The notes under the pieces were generated by a model, which did not search any database, was not told the origin of the DNA, and saw only the letters and a program-made list of their open reading frames with translations. Positions 1 to 13,400 of a DNA stretch of 64,000 bases are shown here, piece by piece. The number at the start of each line of letters is the position of its first letter. Position 1 is the stretch's first letter. Both the position numbers and the translations under genes were made by a program. The stretch comes from Ulva prolifera. Its lineage: Eukaryota > Chlorophyta > Ulvophyceae > Ulvales > Ulvaceae. Location of the stretch: positions 12,369,967-12,433,966 of the forward strand of contig CM041197.1 of NCBI GenBank assembly GCA_023078555.1. Reading direction: 5' to 3'.

Positions 1-3000
1 TGAGGTGCACCTGTGGGCACTGTAATTTGGATGCGGAAAACGATCGAATCATCAAAATCTGAGGATGCAGTGCTGTTCGGAACATGCATAAATGCTAGAA
101 TACACCATTTCCGTCGTTTCTGTGACAGATGTATGAGGCTACGGAGCATGCGTGTGCTGCTGAGGTGCACCTGTGGGCACTGTAATTGGATGCGGAAAAC
201 GATCGAATCATCAAAATCTGAGGATGCAGTGCTGTTCGGAACATGCAGTAATGCTAGAATACTCCAGCTCCGTCGTTTCCATTGACAGATGTAAGAGGCT
301 AAGGTGCGTGCGCGTCCTGATGAGGTGCACTAGTGCTGCTGAGGTGCACCTGTGGGCACTGTAATCTGGATGCGGAAAAACGATCGAATCATCAAAATCT
401 GAGCATGCGTGCTATTCAGAACATGCATAAATGCTAGAATACACCATTTCCGTCGTTTCTGTGACAGATGTATGAGGCTACGGAGCATGCGTGTGCTGCT
501 GGGTGCACCGTGTGGGCACTGTAATTTGGATGCGGAAAACGATCGAATCATCAAAAATCTGAGGATGCATGCTGTTCGGAACATGCAGTAAATGCTAGAA
601 TACTCCAGCTCCGTCGTTTCAGGACAGATGTAAGAGGCAGGTGCGTGCGCGTCCTGATGAGGTGCACTAGTGCTGCTGAGGTGCACCTGTGGGCACTGTA
701 ATCTGGATGCGGAAAACGATCGAATCATCAAAATCTGAGCATGCAGTGCTGTTCGGAACATGTATAAATGCTAGAAGAGACCAGCCTTCGTTTCTGGACA
801 GATGTATGAGGCTACGGAGCATGCGTGTGCTGCTGAGGTGCACTGTGGGCACTGTAATTTGGATGCGGAAAACGATCGAATCATCAAAATCTGAGGATGC
901 AGTGCTGTTCGGAACATGCATTAATGCTAGAATACTCCAGCTCCGTCGTTTCCATGACAGATGTAAGAGGCTAAGGGCGTGCGCGTCCTGATGAGGTGCA
1001 CTAGTGCTGCTGAGGTGCACCTGTGGGCACTGTAATCTGGATGCGGAAAACGATCGAATCATCAAAATCTGAGCATGCAGTGCTGTTCGGAACATGTATA
1101 AATGCTAGAAGAGACCATCCTTCGTTTCCATGACAGAGTATGAGGCTACGGAGCATGCGTGTGCTGCTGAGGTGCACCTGTGGGCACTGTAATTTGGATG
1201 CGGAAAAACGATCGAATCAAACAAAATTGAGCATGCGGTGCTGTTCGGAACATGCATAAATGCTAGAATACACCATTTCCGTCGTTCTGTGACAGATGTA
1301 TGAGGCTACGGAGCATGCGTGGTGCTGCTGAGGTGCACCTGTGGGCACTGTAATTTGGATGCGGAAAACGATCGAATCATCAAAATCTGAGGATGCAGTG
1401 CTGTTCGGAACATGCATTAATGCTAGATACTCCAGCTCCGTCGTTTCCATGACAGATGTAAGAGGCTAAGGTGCGTGCGCGTCCTGATGAGGTGCACTTG
1501 TGCTGCTGAGGTGCACCTGTGGGCACTGTAAGTTGGGTGCGGAAAACGATCGAATCATTAAAATCTGAGGATGCAGTGCTGTTCGGAACATGCATAAATG
1601 CTAGAATACACCATTTCCGTCGTTTCTGTGACAGATGTATGAGGCTACGGAGCATGCGTGTGCTGCTGAGGTGCACCTGTGGGCACTGTAATTGGGTGCG
1701 GAAAACGATCGAATCATTAAAATCTGAGCATGCAGTGCTGTTCGGAACATGCATAAATGCTAGAATACACCATTTCCGTCGTTTCTGACAGATGTATGAG
1801 GCTAGGAGCATGCGTGTGCTGCTGAGGTGCACCTGTGGGCACTGTAATTTGGATGCGGAAAACGATCGAATCTCAAATTCTGAGGATGCAGTGCTGTTCG
1901 GAACATGTATAAATGCTAGAAGAGACCAGCTCCTTCGTTTCCATGACAGATGTATGAGGCTACGGAGCATGCGTGTGCTGCTGAGGTGCACCTGTGGGCA
2001 CTGTAATTTGGATGCGGGGAAAACGATCGAATCATCAAATCTGAGGATGCAGTGCTGTTCGGAACATGCAGTAATGCTAGAATACTCCAGCTCCGTCGTT
2101 TCCATGACAGATGTAAGAGGCTAAGGTGCGTGCGCGTCCTGATGAGGTGCACTAGTGCTGCTGAGGTGCACCTGTGGGCACTGTAATCTGGATGCGGAAA
2201 ACGATCGAATCATCAAAATCTGAGGATGCAGTGCTGTTCGGAACATGCATTAATGCTAGAATACTCCAGCTCCGTCGTTTCCATGACAGATGTAAGAGGC
2301 TAAGGTGCGTGCGGTCCTGATGAGGTGCACTTGTGCTGCTGAGGTGCACCTGTGGGCACTGTAATTTGGGTGCGGAAAACGATCGAATCATTAAAATCTG
2401 AGCATGCAGTGCTGTTCGGAACATGCATTAATGCTAGAATACACCATTTCCGTCGTTTTTGACAGATGTATGAGGCTACGGAGCATGCGGTGTCTGAGGT
2501 GCCTGTGGGCACTGTAATTTGGATGCGGAAAACGATCGAATCATCAAAATCTGAGGATGCAGTGCTGTTCGGAACATGCATAAATGCTAGAATACACCAT
2601 TTCCGTCGTCTGTGACGATGTATGAGGCGACGGAGCATGCGTGTTGCTGCTGAGGTGCACCTGTGGGCACTGTAATTTGGATGCGGAAAACGATCGAATC
2701 ATCAAAATCTGAGGATGCAGTGCTGTTCGAACATGCATAAATGCTAGAATACACCATTTCCGTCGTTCTGTGACAGATGTATGAGGCTACGGAGCATGCG
2801 TGTGCTGCTGAGGTGCACCTGTGGGCACTGTAATTTGGATGCGGAAAACGATCGAATCATCAAAATCTGAGGATGCAGTGCTGTTCGGAACATGCATTAA
2901 TGCTAGAATAATCCAGCTCCGTCGTTTCCATGACAGATGTAAGAGGCTAAGGTGCGTGCGCGTCCTGATGAGGTGCACTGTGCTGCTGAGGTGCACCTGT

Positions 3001-6000
3001 GGGCACTGTAATTGGGTGCGGAAAACGATCGAATCATTAAAATCTGGCATGCAGTGCTGTTCGGAACAATGCATAAATGCTAGAATACACCATTTCCGTC
3101 GTTTCTGTGACAGATGTATGAGGCTACGGAGCTGCGTGTGCTGCTGAGGTGCACCTGTGGGCACTGTAACTTGGATGCGGGAAAACGATCGAATCATCAA
3201 ATATGGGATGCAGTGCTGTTCAGAACATGCAGTTAATGCTAGAATACTCCAGCTCCGTCGTTTCCATGACAGATGTAAGAGGCTAAGGTGCGTGCGCGTC
3301 CTGATGAGGTTGCACTAGTGCTGCTGAGGTGCACTGGGCACTGTAATCTGGATGCGGAAAACGATCGAATCATCAAAATTGAGCATGCAGTGCTGTTCGG
3401 AAATGTATAAATGCTAGAAGAGACCCAGCTCCTTCGTCTCCATGACAGATGTATGAGGCTACGGAGCATGCGTGTGCTGCTGAGGTGCAACCTGTGGGCA
3501 CTGTTAATTTGGATGCGGAGAAAACGATCGAATCATCAAAATCTGAGCATGCGGTGCTGTTCGGAACATGCATAAATGCTAGAATACACCATTTCCGTCG
3601 TTTCTGTGACAGATGTATGAGGCTACGGAGCATGCCGTGTGCTGCTGAGGTGCACCTGTGGCACTGTAATTTGGATGCGGGAAAACGATCGAATCATCAA
3701 ATCTGAGGATGCAGTGCTGTTCGGAACATTGCATTAATGCTAGAATACTCCAGCTCCGTCGTTTCCATGACAGATGTAAGAGGCTAAGGTGCGTGCGCGT
3801 CCTGATGAGGTGCACTTGTGCTGCTGAGGTGCACCTGTGGGTACTGTAATTTGGGTGCGGAAACGATCGAATCATTAAAATCTGAGGATGCAGTGCTGTT
3901 CGGAACATGCATAAATGCTAGAATACACCATTTCCCGTCGTTTCTGTGACAGATGTATGAGGCTACGGAGCATGCGTGTGCTTGCTGAGGTGCACCTGTG
4001 GGCACTGTAATTTGGATGCGGAAATCGATCGAATCATCAAATCTGAGGATGCAGTGGCTGTTCGGAACATGCATAATGCTAGAATACACCATTTCCGTCG
4101 TTTCTGTGACAGATGTATGAGGCTACGGAGCATGCGTGTGCTGCTGAGGTGCACCTGTGGGCACTGTAATTTGGATGCGGAAAACGATCGAATCATCAAA
4201 ATCTGAGGACGCAGTGCTGTTCGGAACATGCATTAATGCTAGAATACTCCAGCTCCGTCGTTTCCATGACAGATGTATGAGGCTACGGAGCATGCGTGGT
4301 GCACTGAGGTGCACCGTGGGCACTGTAATTTGGATACGGAAAACGATCGAATCATCAAAATCTGAGCATGCGTTGCTGTTCGGAACATGCATAATGCTAG
4401 AATACACATTTCCGTCGTTTCTGTGACAGATTTATGAGCTACGGGCATGACGTGTGCTGCTGAGGTGCACCTGTGGGCACTGTAATTTGGATGCGGAAAA
4501 ACGATCGAATCATCAAAATCTGAGATGCAGTGCTGTTCGGAACATGCAGTAATGCTAGAACTATCCCAGCTCCGTCGTTTCCAGACAGATGTAAGAGGCT
4601 AAGGTGCGTGCGCGTCCTGATGAGGTGCACTAGTGCTGCTGAGGTGCACCTGGGGCACTGTAATCTGGATGCGGAAAACGATCGAATCATCAAATCTGGA
4701 ATGCAGTGCTGTTCGGAACATGTATAAATGCTAGAAGAGACAGCTCCTTCGTTTCCATGACAGATGTATGAGGCACGGAGCATGCGTGTGCTGCTGAGGT
4801 GCACCTGTGGCACTGTAATTTGGATGCGGAAACGATCGAATCATCAAAATCTGAGGAGCAGTGCGTTCGGAACATGCAGTAATGCTAGAATACTCCAGCT
4901 CCGTCGTTCCATGACAGATGTAAGAGGCTAAGGTGCGTGCGCGTCCTGATGAGTGCACTAGTGCTGCTGAGGTGCACCTGTGGGCACTGTAATCTGGATG
5001 CGGAAAACGATCGAATCATCAAAATCGGAGAGGCAGTGCGTTTCGGAACATGTATAAATGCTAGAAGAGACCAGCTCCTTCGTTTCCATGGACAGAGGAT
5101 TGGAGGCTACGGAGCATGCGTGTGCTGCTGAGGTGCACTGTGGGCACTGTAATTTGGATGCGGAAAAACGATCGAATCATCAAAATCTGAGGATGCAGCG
5201 CTGTCGGAACATCTAAATGCTAGAATACACCATTTCCGTCGTTTCTGTGACAGATGTATGAGGCTACGGAGCATGCGTGTGCTGCTGAGGTGCACCTGTG
5301 GGCACTGTAATTTGGATGCGGAAAACGATCGAATCATCAAACTGAGGATGCAGTGCTGTTCGGAACAGCATTAATGCTAGAATAATCCAGCCGTCGTTTC
5401 CATGACAGATGTAGAGGCTAAGGTGCGTGGCGGTCTGATGAGGTGCACTTGTGCTGCTGAGGCGCACCTGTGGGCACTGTAATTTGGGTGCGGAAAACGA
5501 TCGAATCATTAAAATATGAGCATGCAGTGCTGTTCGGAACATGCATAAATGCTAGAATACACCATTTCCGTCGTTCTGTGACAGATGTATGAGGCTAACG
5601 GAGCATGCGTGTGCTGCTGAGGTGCACTGTGGGCACTGTAATTGGATGCGGAAAACGATCGAATCATCAAATCTGAGGATGCAGTGCTGTTCGGACCATG
5701 CATTAATGCTAGATACTCCAGCTCCGTCGTTTCCATGACAGATGTAAGAGGCTAAGGTGCGTGCGCGTCCTGCTGAGGTAGCACTGTGCTGACTGAGGTG
5801 CACTGTGGGCACTGTACTCTGGACTGCGGAAAACGATCGAATCATCAAAGATCTGAGCATGCAGTGCTGTTCGGAACATGTAAATGCTAGAAGAGACCAG
5901 CTCCTTCGGTTCCATGACAGAGTATGAGGGCTACGGAGCATGCGTGTGCTGCTGAGGTGCACCTGGTGGCACTGTAAATTTGGATGCGGGAAAACGATCG

Positions 6001-7200
6001 AATCATCAAAATCTGAGGATGCCAGTGCTGTTCGGAACATGCATAAATGCTAAATACACCATCCGTCGTTCTGTGACAGATGTATGAGGCTACGGAGCAT
6101 GCGTGTGCTGCTGAGGTGCCACCGTGGGCACTGTAATTTGGATGCGGAAAAACGATCGCAATCATCAAATCTGAGGAGCAGTGCTTTTCGGAACATGCAT
6201 AAATGCTAGAATACACCCATTTCCGTCGTTTCTGTGACAGATGTATGAGGCTACGGAGCATGCGTGTGCGCTGAGGTGCACCTGTGGGCACTGTAATTTG
6301 GTTGCGGAAAACGATCGAATCATTAAAATCTGAGCATGCAGTGCTGTTCGGAACATGCATAAATGCTAGAATACACCATTTCCGTCGTTTCGTGACAGAT
6401 GTATGAGGCTACGGAGCATGCGTGTGTGCTGAGTGCACCTGTGGGCACTGTACTTTGGTGCGGAAAACGATCGAATCATTAAAATCTGAGGATGCAGATG
6501 TTGGAACATGCATTAATGCTAGAATACTCCAGCTCCGTCGTTCCATGACAGATGTTATGAGGCACGGAGCATGCGTGTGCTGCTGAGGTGCACCTGTGGG
6601 CACTGAATTTGGATACGGAAAACGATCGAATCATCAAAATTGAGCATGCGTTTGCTGTTCGGAACATGCATAATGCTAGAAAGAGACCAGCTCCTTCGTT
6701 TCCATGACAGATGTATGAGGCTACGGAGCATGCCGTGTGCTGCTGAGGTGCACCTGTGGGCACTGTAATTTGGAGCGGAAAACGATCGAATCATCAAAAT
6801 CTGAGGATGCAGTGCTGTTCGGAACATGCAGTAATGCTAGAATAACTCCAGCTCCGTCGTTTCCAGAAGATGTAAGAGGCTAAGGTGCGTGCGCGTCCTG
6901 ATGAGGTGCACTAGTGCTGCTGAGGTGCACCTGTGGGCACTGTAATCTGGATGCGGAAAACGATCGAATCATCAAAATCTGAGCATGCAGTGCTGTTCGG
7001 AAACATGTATAAATGCTAGAAGAGACCAGCTCCTTCGTTTCCATGACAGATGTATGAGGCTACGGAGCATGCGTGTGCTGCTGAGGTGCACCTGTGGGCA
7101 CTGTAATTTGGATGCGGAAAACGATCGAATCATCAAATCTGAGGATGCAGTGCTGTCGGAACATGCATAAATGCTAGAATACACCATTTCCGTCGTTTTC
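1..7200 (+). repeat. Indel-rich 5' segment of the array
   Basis: The monomers belong to the same types as downstream (a, b, c, d, e, g, j, k), but nearly every unit carries one or more single-base insertions or deletions. Many are in runs: ggaaaacg becomes ggaaacg or ggaaaaacg, caaaatctg becomes caaatctg, and cgtttc becomes cgttc. Substitutions are much rarer than indels. That spectrum fits uncorrected long-read error better than old sequence divergence, though a degenerate array edge cannot be excluded. The indels shift reading frames and create the longest chance open frames in the window, including a 241-codon one on the minus strand at 1,380-2,105. No gene or other element is seen here. 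Confidence 0.85.
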
Positions 7201-7431
7201 TGTGACAGATGTATGAGGCTACGGAGCATGCGTGTGCTGCTGAGGTGCACCTGTGGGCACTGTAATTTGGATGCGGAAAACGATCGAATCATCAAAATCT
7301 GAGGATGCAGTGCTGTTCGGAACATGCAGTAATGCTAGAATACTCCAGCTCCGTCGTTTCCATGACAGATGTAAGAGGCTAAGGTGCGTGCGCGTCCTGA
7401 TGAGGTGCACTAGTGCTGCTGAGGTGCACCT

Positions 7432-8427
7432 GTGGGCACTGTAATCTGGATGCGGAAACGATCGAATCATCAAAATCTGAGCATGCAGTGCTGTTCGAAA
7501 CATGTATAAATGCTAGAAGAGACCAGCTCCTTCGTTTCCATGACAGATGTATGAGGCTACGGAGCATGCGTGTGCTGCTGAGGTGCACCTGTGGGCACTG
7601 TAATTTGGATGCGGAAAACGATCGAATCATCAAAATCTGAGGATGCAGTGCTGTTCGGAACATGCATTAATGCTAGAATAATCCAGCTCCGTCGTTTCCA
7701 TGACAGATGTAAGAGGCTAAGGTGCGTGCGCGTCCTGATGAGGTGCACTAGTGCTGCTGAGGTGCACCTGTGGGCACTGTAATCTGGATGCGGAAAACGA
7801 TCGAATCATCAAAATCTGAGCATGCAGTGCTGTTCGGAACATGTATAAATGCTAGAAGAGACCAGCTCCTTCGTTTCCATGACAGATGTATGAGGCTACG
7901 GAGCATGCGTGTGCTGCTGAGGTGCACCTGTGGGCACTGTAATTTGGATGCGGAAAACGATCGAATCATCAAATCTGAGCATGCAGTGCTGTTCGAAACA
8001 TGTATAAATGCTAGAAGAGACCAGCTCCTTCGTTTCCATGACAGATGTATGAGGCTACGGAGCATGCGTGTGCTGCTGAGGTGCACCTGTGGGCACTGTA
8101 ATTTGGATGCGGAAAACGATCGAATCATCAAAATCTGAGGATGCAGTGCTGTTCGGAACATGCATTAATGCTAGAATAATCCAGCTCCGTCGTTTCCATG
8201 ACAGATGTAAGAGGCTAAGGTGCGTGCGCGTCCTGATGAGGTGCACTAGTGCTGCTGAGGTGCACCTGTGGGCACTGTAATCTGGATGCGGAAAACGATC
8301 GAATCATCAAAATCTGAGCATGCAGTGCTGTTCGGAACATGTATAAATGCTAGAAGAGACCAGCTCCTTCGTTTCCATGACAGATGTATGAGGCTACGGA
8401 GCATGCGTGTGCTGCTGAGGTGCACCT
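7432..8427 (+). repeat. 498-bp trimer (c-d-c) duplicated in tandem
   Basis: Units 7,432-7,929 and 7,930-8,427 each hold type c with cgaaacatg, type d, and ordinary type c. Both are 498 bp rather than the expected 499 because each cgaaacatg monomer is one base short, but at different places (gcggaaacg in the first, caaatctg in the second). The related stretch at 10,424 onward has only one copy of this trimer, so the extra copy is a local gain or loss. Confidence 0.85.
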
Positions 8428-10084
8428 GTGGGCACTGTAATTTGGAATGCGGAAAACGATCGAATCATCAAAATCTGAGCATGCGGTGCTGTTCGGAACA
8501 TGCATAAATGCTAGAATACACCATTTCCGTCGTTTCTGTGACAGATGTATGAGGCTACGGAGCATGCGTGTGCTGCTGAGGTGCACCTGTGGGCACTGTA
8601 ATTTGGATGCGGAAAACGATCGAATCATCAAAATCTGAGGATGCAGTGCTGTTCGGAACATGCATTAATGCTAGAATAATCCAGCTCCGTCGTTTCCATG
8701 ACAGATGTAAGAGGCTAAGGTGCGTGCGCGTCCTGATGAGGTGCACTTGTGCTGCTGAGGTGCACCTGTGGGCACTGTAATTTGGGTGCGGAAAAACGAT
8801 CGAATCATTAAAATCTGAGCATGCAGTGCTGTTCGGAACATGCATAAATGCTAGAATACACCATTTCCGTCGTTTCTGTGACAGATGTATGAGGCTACGG
8901 AGCATGCGTGTGCTGCTGAGGTGCACCTGTGGGCACTGTAATTTGGATGCGGAAACGATCGAATCATCAAAATCTGAGGATGCAGTGCTGTTCGGAACAT
9001 GCATTAATGCTAGAATACTCCAGCTCCGTCGTTTCCATGACAGATGTAAGAGGCTAAGGTGCGTGCGCGTCCTGCTGAGGTGCACTTGTGCTGCTGAGGT
9101 GCACCTGTGGGCACTGTAATCTGGATGCGGAAAACGATCGAATCATCAAAATCTGAGCATGCAGTGCTGTTCGGAACATGTATAAATGCTAGAAGAGACC
9201 AGCTCCTTCGTTTCCATGACAGATGTATGAGGCTACGGAGCATGCGTGTGCTGCTGAGGTGCACCTGTGGGCACTGTAATTTGGATGCGGAAAACGATCG
9301 AATCATCAAAATCTGAGCATGCAGTGCTGTTCGGAACATGCATAAATGCTAGAATACACCATTTCCGTCGTTCTGTGACAGATGTATGAGGCTACGGAGC
9401 ATGCGTGTGCTGCTGAGGTGCACCTGTGGGCACTGTAATTTGGGTGCGGAAAACGATCGAATCATTAAAATCTGAGGATGCAGTGCTGTTCGGAACATGC
9501 ATTAATGCTAGAATACTCCAGCTCCGTCGTTCCATGACAGATGTATGAGGCTACGGAGCATGCGTGTGCTGCTGAGGTGCACCTGTGGGCACTGTAATTT
9601 GGATACGGAAAACGATCGAATCATCAAAATCTGAGCATGCGTTGCTGTTCGGAACATGCATAAATGCTAGAAGAGACCAGCTCCTTCGTTTTCATGACAG
9701 ATGTATGAGGCTACGGAGCATGCGTGTGCTGCTGAGGTGCACCTGTGGGCACTGTAATTTGGATGCGGAAAACGATCGACTCATCAAAATCTGAGGATGC
9801 AGTGCTGTCGGAACATGCAGTAATGCTAGAATACTCCAGCTCCGTCGTTTCCATGACAGATGTAAGAGGCTAAGGTGCGTGCGCGTCCTGATGAGGTGCA
9901 CTAGTGCTGCTGAGGTGCACCTGTGGGCACTGTAATCTGGATGCGGAAAACGATTCGAATCATCAAAATCTGAGCATGCAGTGCTGTTCGGAACATGTAT
10001 AAATGCTTAGAAGAGACCAGCTCCTTCGTTTCCATGACAGATGTATGAGGCTACGGAGCATGCGTGTGCTGCTGAGGTGCACCT

Positions 10085-10244
10085 GTGGGCACTGTAATTT
10101 GGATGCGGAAAACGATCGAATCATCAAAATCTGAGGATGCAGTGCTGTTCGGAACATGCATAAATGCTAGAATACACCATTTCCGTCGTTTCTGTGACAG
10201 ATGTATGAGGCTACGGAGCATGCGTGTGCTGCTGAGGTGCACCT
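10085..10244 (+). repeat. Reference short monomer, type a (A tail, 160 bp)
   Basis: This is a clean example of the commonest short form. Its head is tttggatgcgg, its middle gaggatgcag and cataaatg, and its tail acaccatttcc...ctgtgac followed by tatgaggctacgg. It holds four short palindromes: CGATCG, the 11-bp TGTTCGGAACA (perfect arms around one central base), GCATGC, and AGGTGCACCT at the end. GC is 76 of 160 bases and I count eight CpG sites. Types e, f, h, i1, k, v and w are the same backbone with diagnostic substitutions. Confidence 0.95.
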
Positions 10245-10423
10245 GTGGGCACTGTAATTTGGATGCGGAAAACGATCGAATCATCAAAATCTGAGGATGC
10301 AGTGCTGTTCGGAACATGCAGTAATGCTAGAATACTCCAGCTCCGTCGTTTCCATGACAGATGTAAGAGGCTAAGGTGCGTGCGCGTCCTGATGAGGTGC
10401 ACTAGTGCTGCTGAGGTGCACCT
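10245..10423 (+). repeat. Reference long monomer, type b (B tail, 179 bp)
   Basis: This long form has cagtaatg in the middle, tail actccagctccg...ccatgac and then taagaggctaagg. The extra 19 bp come from an internal direct duplication: ctgatgaggtgcactagtg at 10,389-10,407 is followed by ctgctgaggtgcacctgtg at 10,408-10,426, which runs three bases into the next unit. The two copies match at 16 of 19 positions. The duplication places GGTGCAC and GTGCACC 13 bases apart as a possible 7-bp hairpin stem. The actagtg version also creates the palindrome GCACTAGTGC. Confidence 0.95.
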
Positions 10424-13400
10424 GTGGGCACTGTAATCTGGATGCGGAAAACGATCGAATCATCAAAATCTGAGCATGCAGTGCTGTTCGAAACATGTAT
10501 AAATGCTAGAAGAGACCAGCTCCTTCGTTTCCATGACAGATGTATGAGGCTACGGAGCATGCGTGTGCTGCTGAGGTGCACCTGTGGGCACTGTAATTTG
10601 GATGCGGAAACGATCGAATCATCAAAATCTGAGGATGCAGTGCTGTTCGGACATGCATTAATGCTAGAATAATCCAGCTCCGTCGTTTCCATGACAGATG
10701 TAAGAGGCTAAGGTGCGTGCGCGTCCTGATGAGGTGCACTAGTGCTGCTGAGGTGCACCTGTGGGCACTGTAATCTGGATGCGGAAAACGATCGAATCAT
10801 CAAAATCTGAGCATGCAGTGCTGTTCGGAACATGTATAAATGCTAGAAGAGACCAGCTCCTTCGTTTCCATGACAGATGTATGAGGCTACGGAGCATGCG
10901 TGTGCTGCTGAGGTGCACCTGTGGGCACTGTAATTTGGATGCGGAAAACGATCGAATCATCAAAATCTGAGCATGCGGTGCTGTTCGGAACATGCATAAA
11001 TGCTAGAATACACCATTTCCGTCGTTTCTGTGACAGATGTATGAGGCTACGGAGCATGCGTGTGCTGCTGAGGTGCACCTGTGGGCACTGTAATTTGGAT
11101 GCGGAAAACGATCGAATCATCAAAATCTGAGGATGCAGTGCTGTTCGGAACATGTATTAATGCTAGAATAATCCAGCTCCGTCGTTTCCATGACAGATGT
11201 AAGAGGCTAAGGTGCGTGCGCGTCCTGATGAGGTGCACTTGTGCTGCTGAGGTGCACCTGTGGGCACTGTAATTTGGGTGCGGAAACGATCGAATCATTA
11301 AAATCTGAGCATGCAGTGCTGTTCGGAACATGCATAAATGCTAGAATACACCATTTCCGTCGTTTCTGTGACAGATGTATGAGGCTACGGAGCATGCGTG
11401 TGCTGCTGAGGTGCACCTGTGGGCACTGTAATTTGGATGCGGAAAACGATCGAATCATCAAAATCTGAGGATGCAGTGCTGTTCGGAACATGCAGTAATG
11501 CTAGAATACTCCAGCTCCGTCGTTTCCATGACAGATGTAAGAGGCTAAGGTGCGTGCGCGTCCTGCTGAGGTGCACTTGTGCTGCTGAGGTGCACCTGTG
11601 GGCACTGTAATCTGGATGCGGAAAACGATCGAATCATCAAAATCTGAGCATGCAGTGCTGTTCGGAACATGTATAAATGCTAGAAGAGACCAGCTCCTTC
11701 GTTTCCATGACAGATGTATGAGGCTACGGAGCATGCGTGTGCTGCTGAGGTGCACCTGTGGGCACTGTAATTTGGATGCGGAAAACGATCGAATCATCAA
11801 AATCTGAGGATGCAGTGCTGTTCGGAACATGCATAAATGCTAGAATACACCATTTCCGTCGTTTCTGTGACAGATGTATGAGGCTACGGAGCATGCGTGT
11901 GCTGCTGAGGTGCACCTGTGGGCACTGTAATTTGGATGCGGAAAACGATCGAATCATCAAAATCTGAGGATGCAGTGCTGTTCGGAACATGCATAAATGC
12001 TAGAATACACCATTTCCGTCGTTTCTGTGACAGATGTATGAGGCTACGGAGCATGCGTGTGCTGCTGAGGTGCACCTGTGGGCACTGTAATTTGGGTGCG
12101 GAAAACGATCGAATCATTAAAATCTGAGCATGCAGTGCTGTTCGGAACATGCATAAATGCTAGAATACACCATTTCCGTCGTTCTGTGACAGATGTATGA
12201 GGCTACGGAGCATGCGTGTGCTGCTGAGGTGCACCTGTGGGCACTGTAATTTGGGTGCGGAAAACGATCGAATCATTAAAATCTGAGGATGCAGTGCTGT
12301 TCGGAACATGCATTAATGCTAGAATACTCCAGCTCCGTCGTTTCCATGACAGATGTATGAGGCTACGGAGCATGCGTGTGCTGCTGAGGTGCACCTGTGG
12401 GCACTGTAATTTGGATACGGAAAACGATCGAATCATCAAAATCTGAGCATGCGTTGCTGTTCGGAACATGCATAAATGCTAGAATACACCATTTCCGTCG
12501 TTTCTGTGACAGATGTATGAGGCTACGGAGCATGCGTGTGCTGCTGAGGTGCACCTGTGGGCACTGTAATTTGGATGCGGAAAACGATCGAATCATCAAA
12601 ATCTGAGGATGCAGTGCTGTTCGGAACATGCAGTAATGCTAGAATACTCCAGCTCCGTCGTTTCCATGACAGATGTAAGAGGCTAAGGTGCGTGCGCGTC
12701 CTGATGAGGTGCACTAGTGCTGCTGAGGTGCACCTGTGGGCACTGTAATCTGGATGCGGAAAACGATCGAATCATCAAAATCTGAGCATGCAGTGCTGTT
12801 CGAAACATGTATAAATGCTAGAAGAGACCAGCTCCTTCGTTTCCATGACAGATGTATGAGGCTACGGAGCATGCGTGTGCTGCTGAGGTGCACCTGTGGG
12901 CACTGTAATTTGGATGCGGAAAACGATCGAATCATCAAAATCTGAGGATGCAGTGCTGTTCGGAACATGCATTAATGCTAGAATAATCCAGCTCCGTCGT
13001 TTCCATGACAGATGTAAGAGGCTAAGGTGCGTGCGCGTCCTGATGAGGTGCACTAGTGCTGCTGAGGTGCACCTGTGGGCACTGTAATCTGGATGCGGAA
13101 AACGATCGAATCATCAAAATCTGAGCATGCAGTGCTGTTCGGAACATGTATAAATGCTAGAAGAGACCAGCTCCTTCGTTTCCATGACAGATGTATGAGG
13201 CTACGGAGCATGCGTGTGCTGCTGAGGTGCACCTGTGGGCACTGTAATTTGGATGCGGAAAACGATCGAATCATCAAATCTGAGCATGCGGTGCTGTTCG
13301 GAACATGCATAAATGCTAGAATACACCATTTCCGTCGTTTCTGTGACAGATGTATGAGGCTACGGAGCATGCGTGTGCTGCTGAGGTGCACCTGTGGGCA

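Noticed and set aside
1380-2105. Longest open frame, 241 codons on the minus strand, and hundreds of recurring 60-190 codon frames on both strands
   Set aside because: They are translations of the satellite. Because 160 and 179 are not multiples of three, frames drift at each unit. Longer frames appear just where a monomer has lost or gained a base (159-bp units give 122-codon frames), and the same peptides occur on both strands many times over. No codon signature or domain is seen.
10140-10170. CENP-B box (nTTCGnnnnAnnCGGGn) in gttcggaacatgcata
   Set aside because: TTCG, the A and the first C fit, but the GGG of the required CGGG is absent in all types I read. Other TTCG sites (ccttcgtttcc) lack the A. 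At most this is a partial resemblance.
10372-10460. Hammerhead ribozyme: CTGATGA in long units and GAAA in gcggaaaacg, also CTGAGGA in gaggatgc units
   Set aside because: GAAA does not directly follow a stem closed after CTGATGA: the base before it is g, which cannot pair with the g after CTGATGA. After CTGAGGA only a two-base loop and GGAAC are available. The core cannot form as required.
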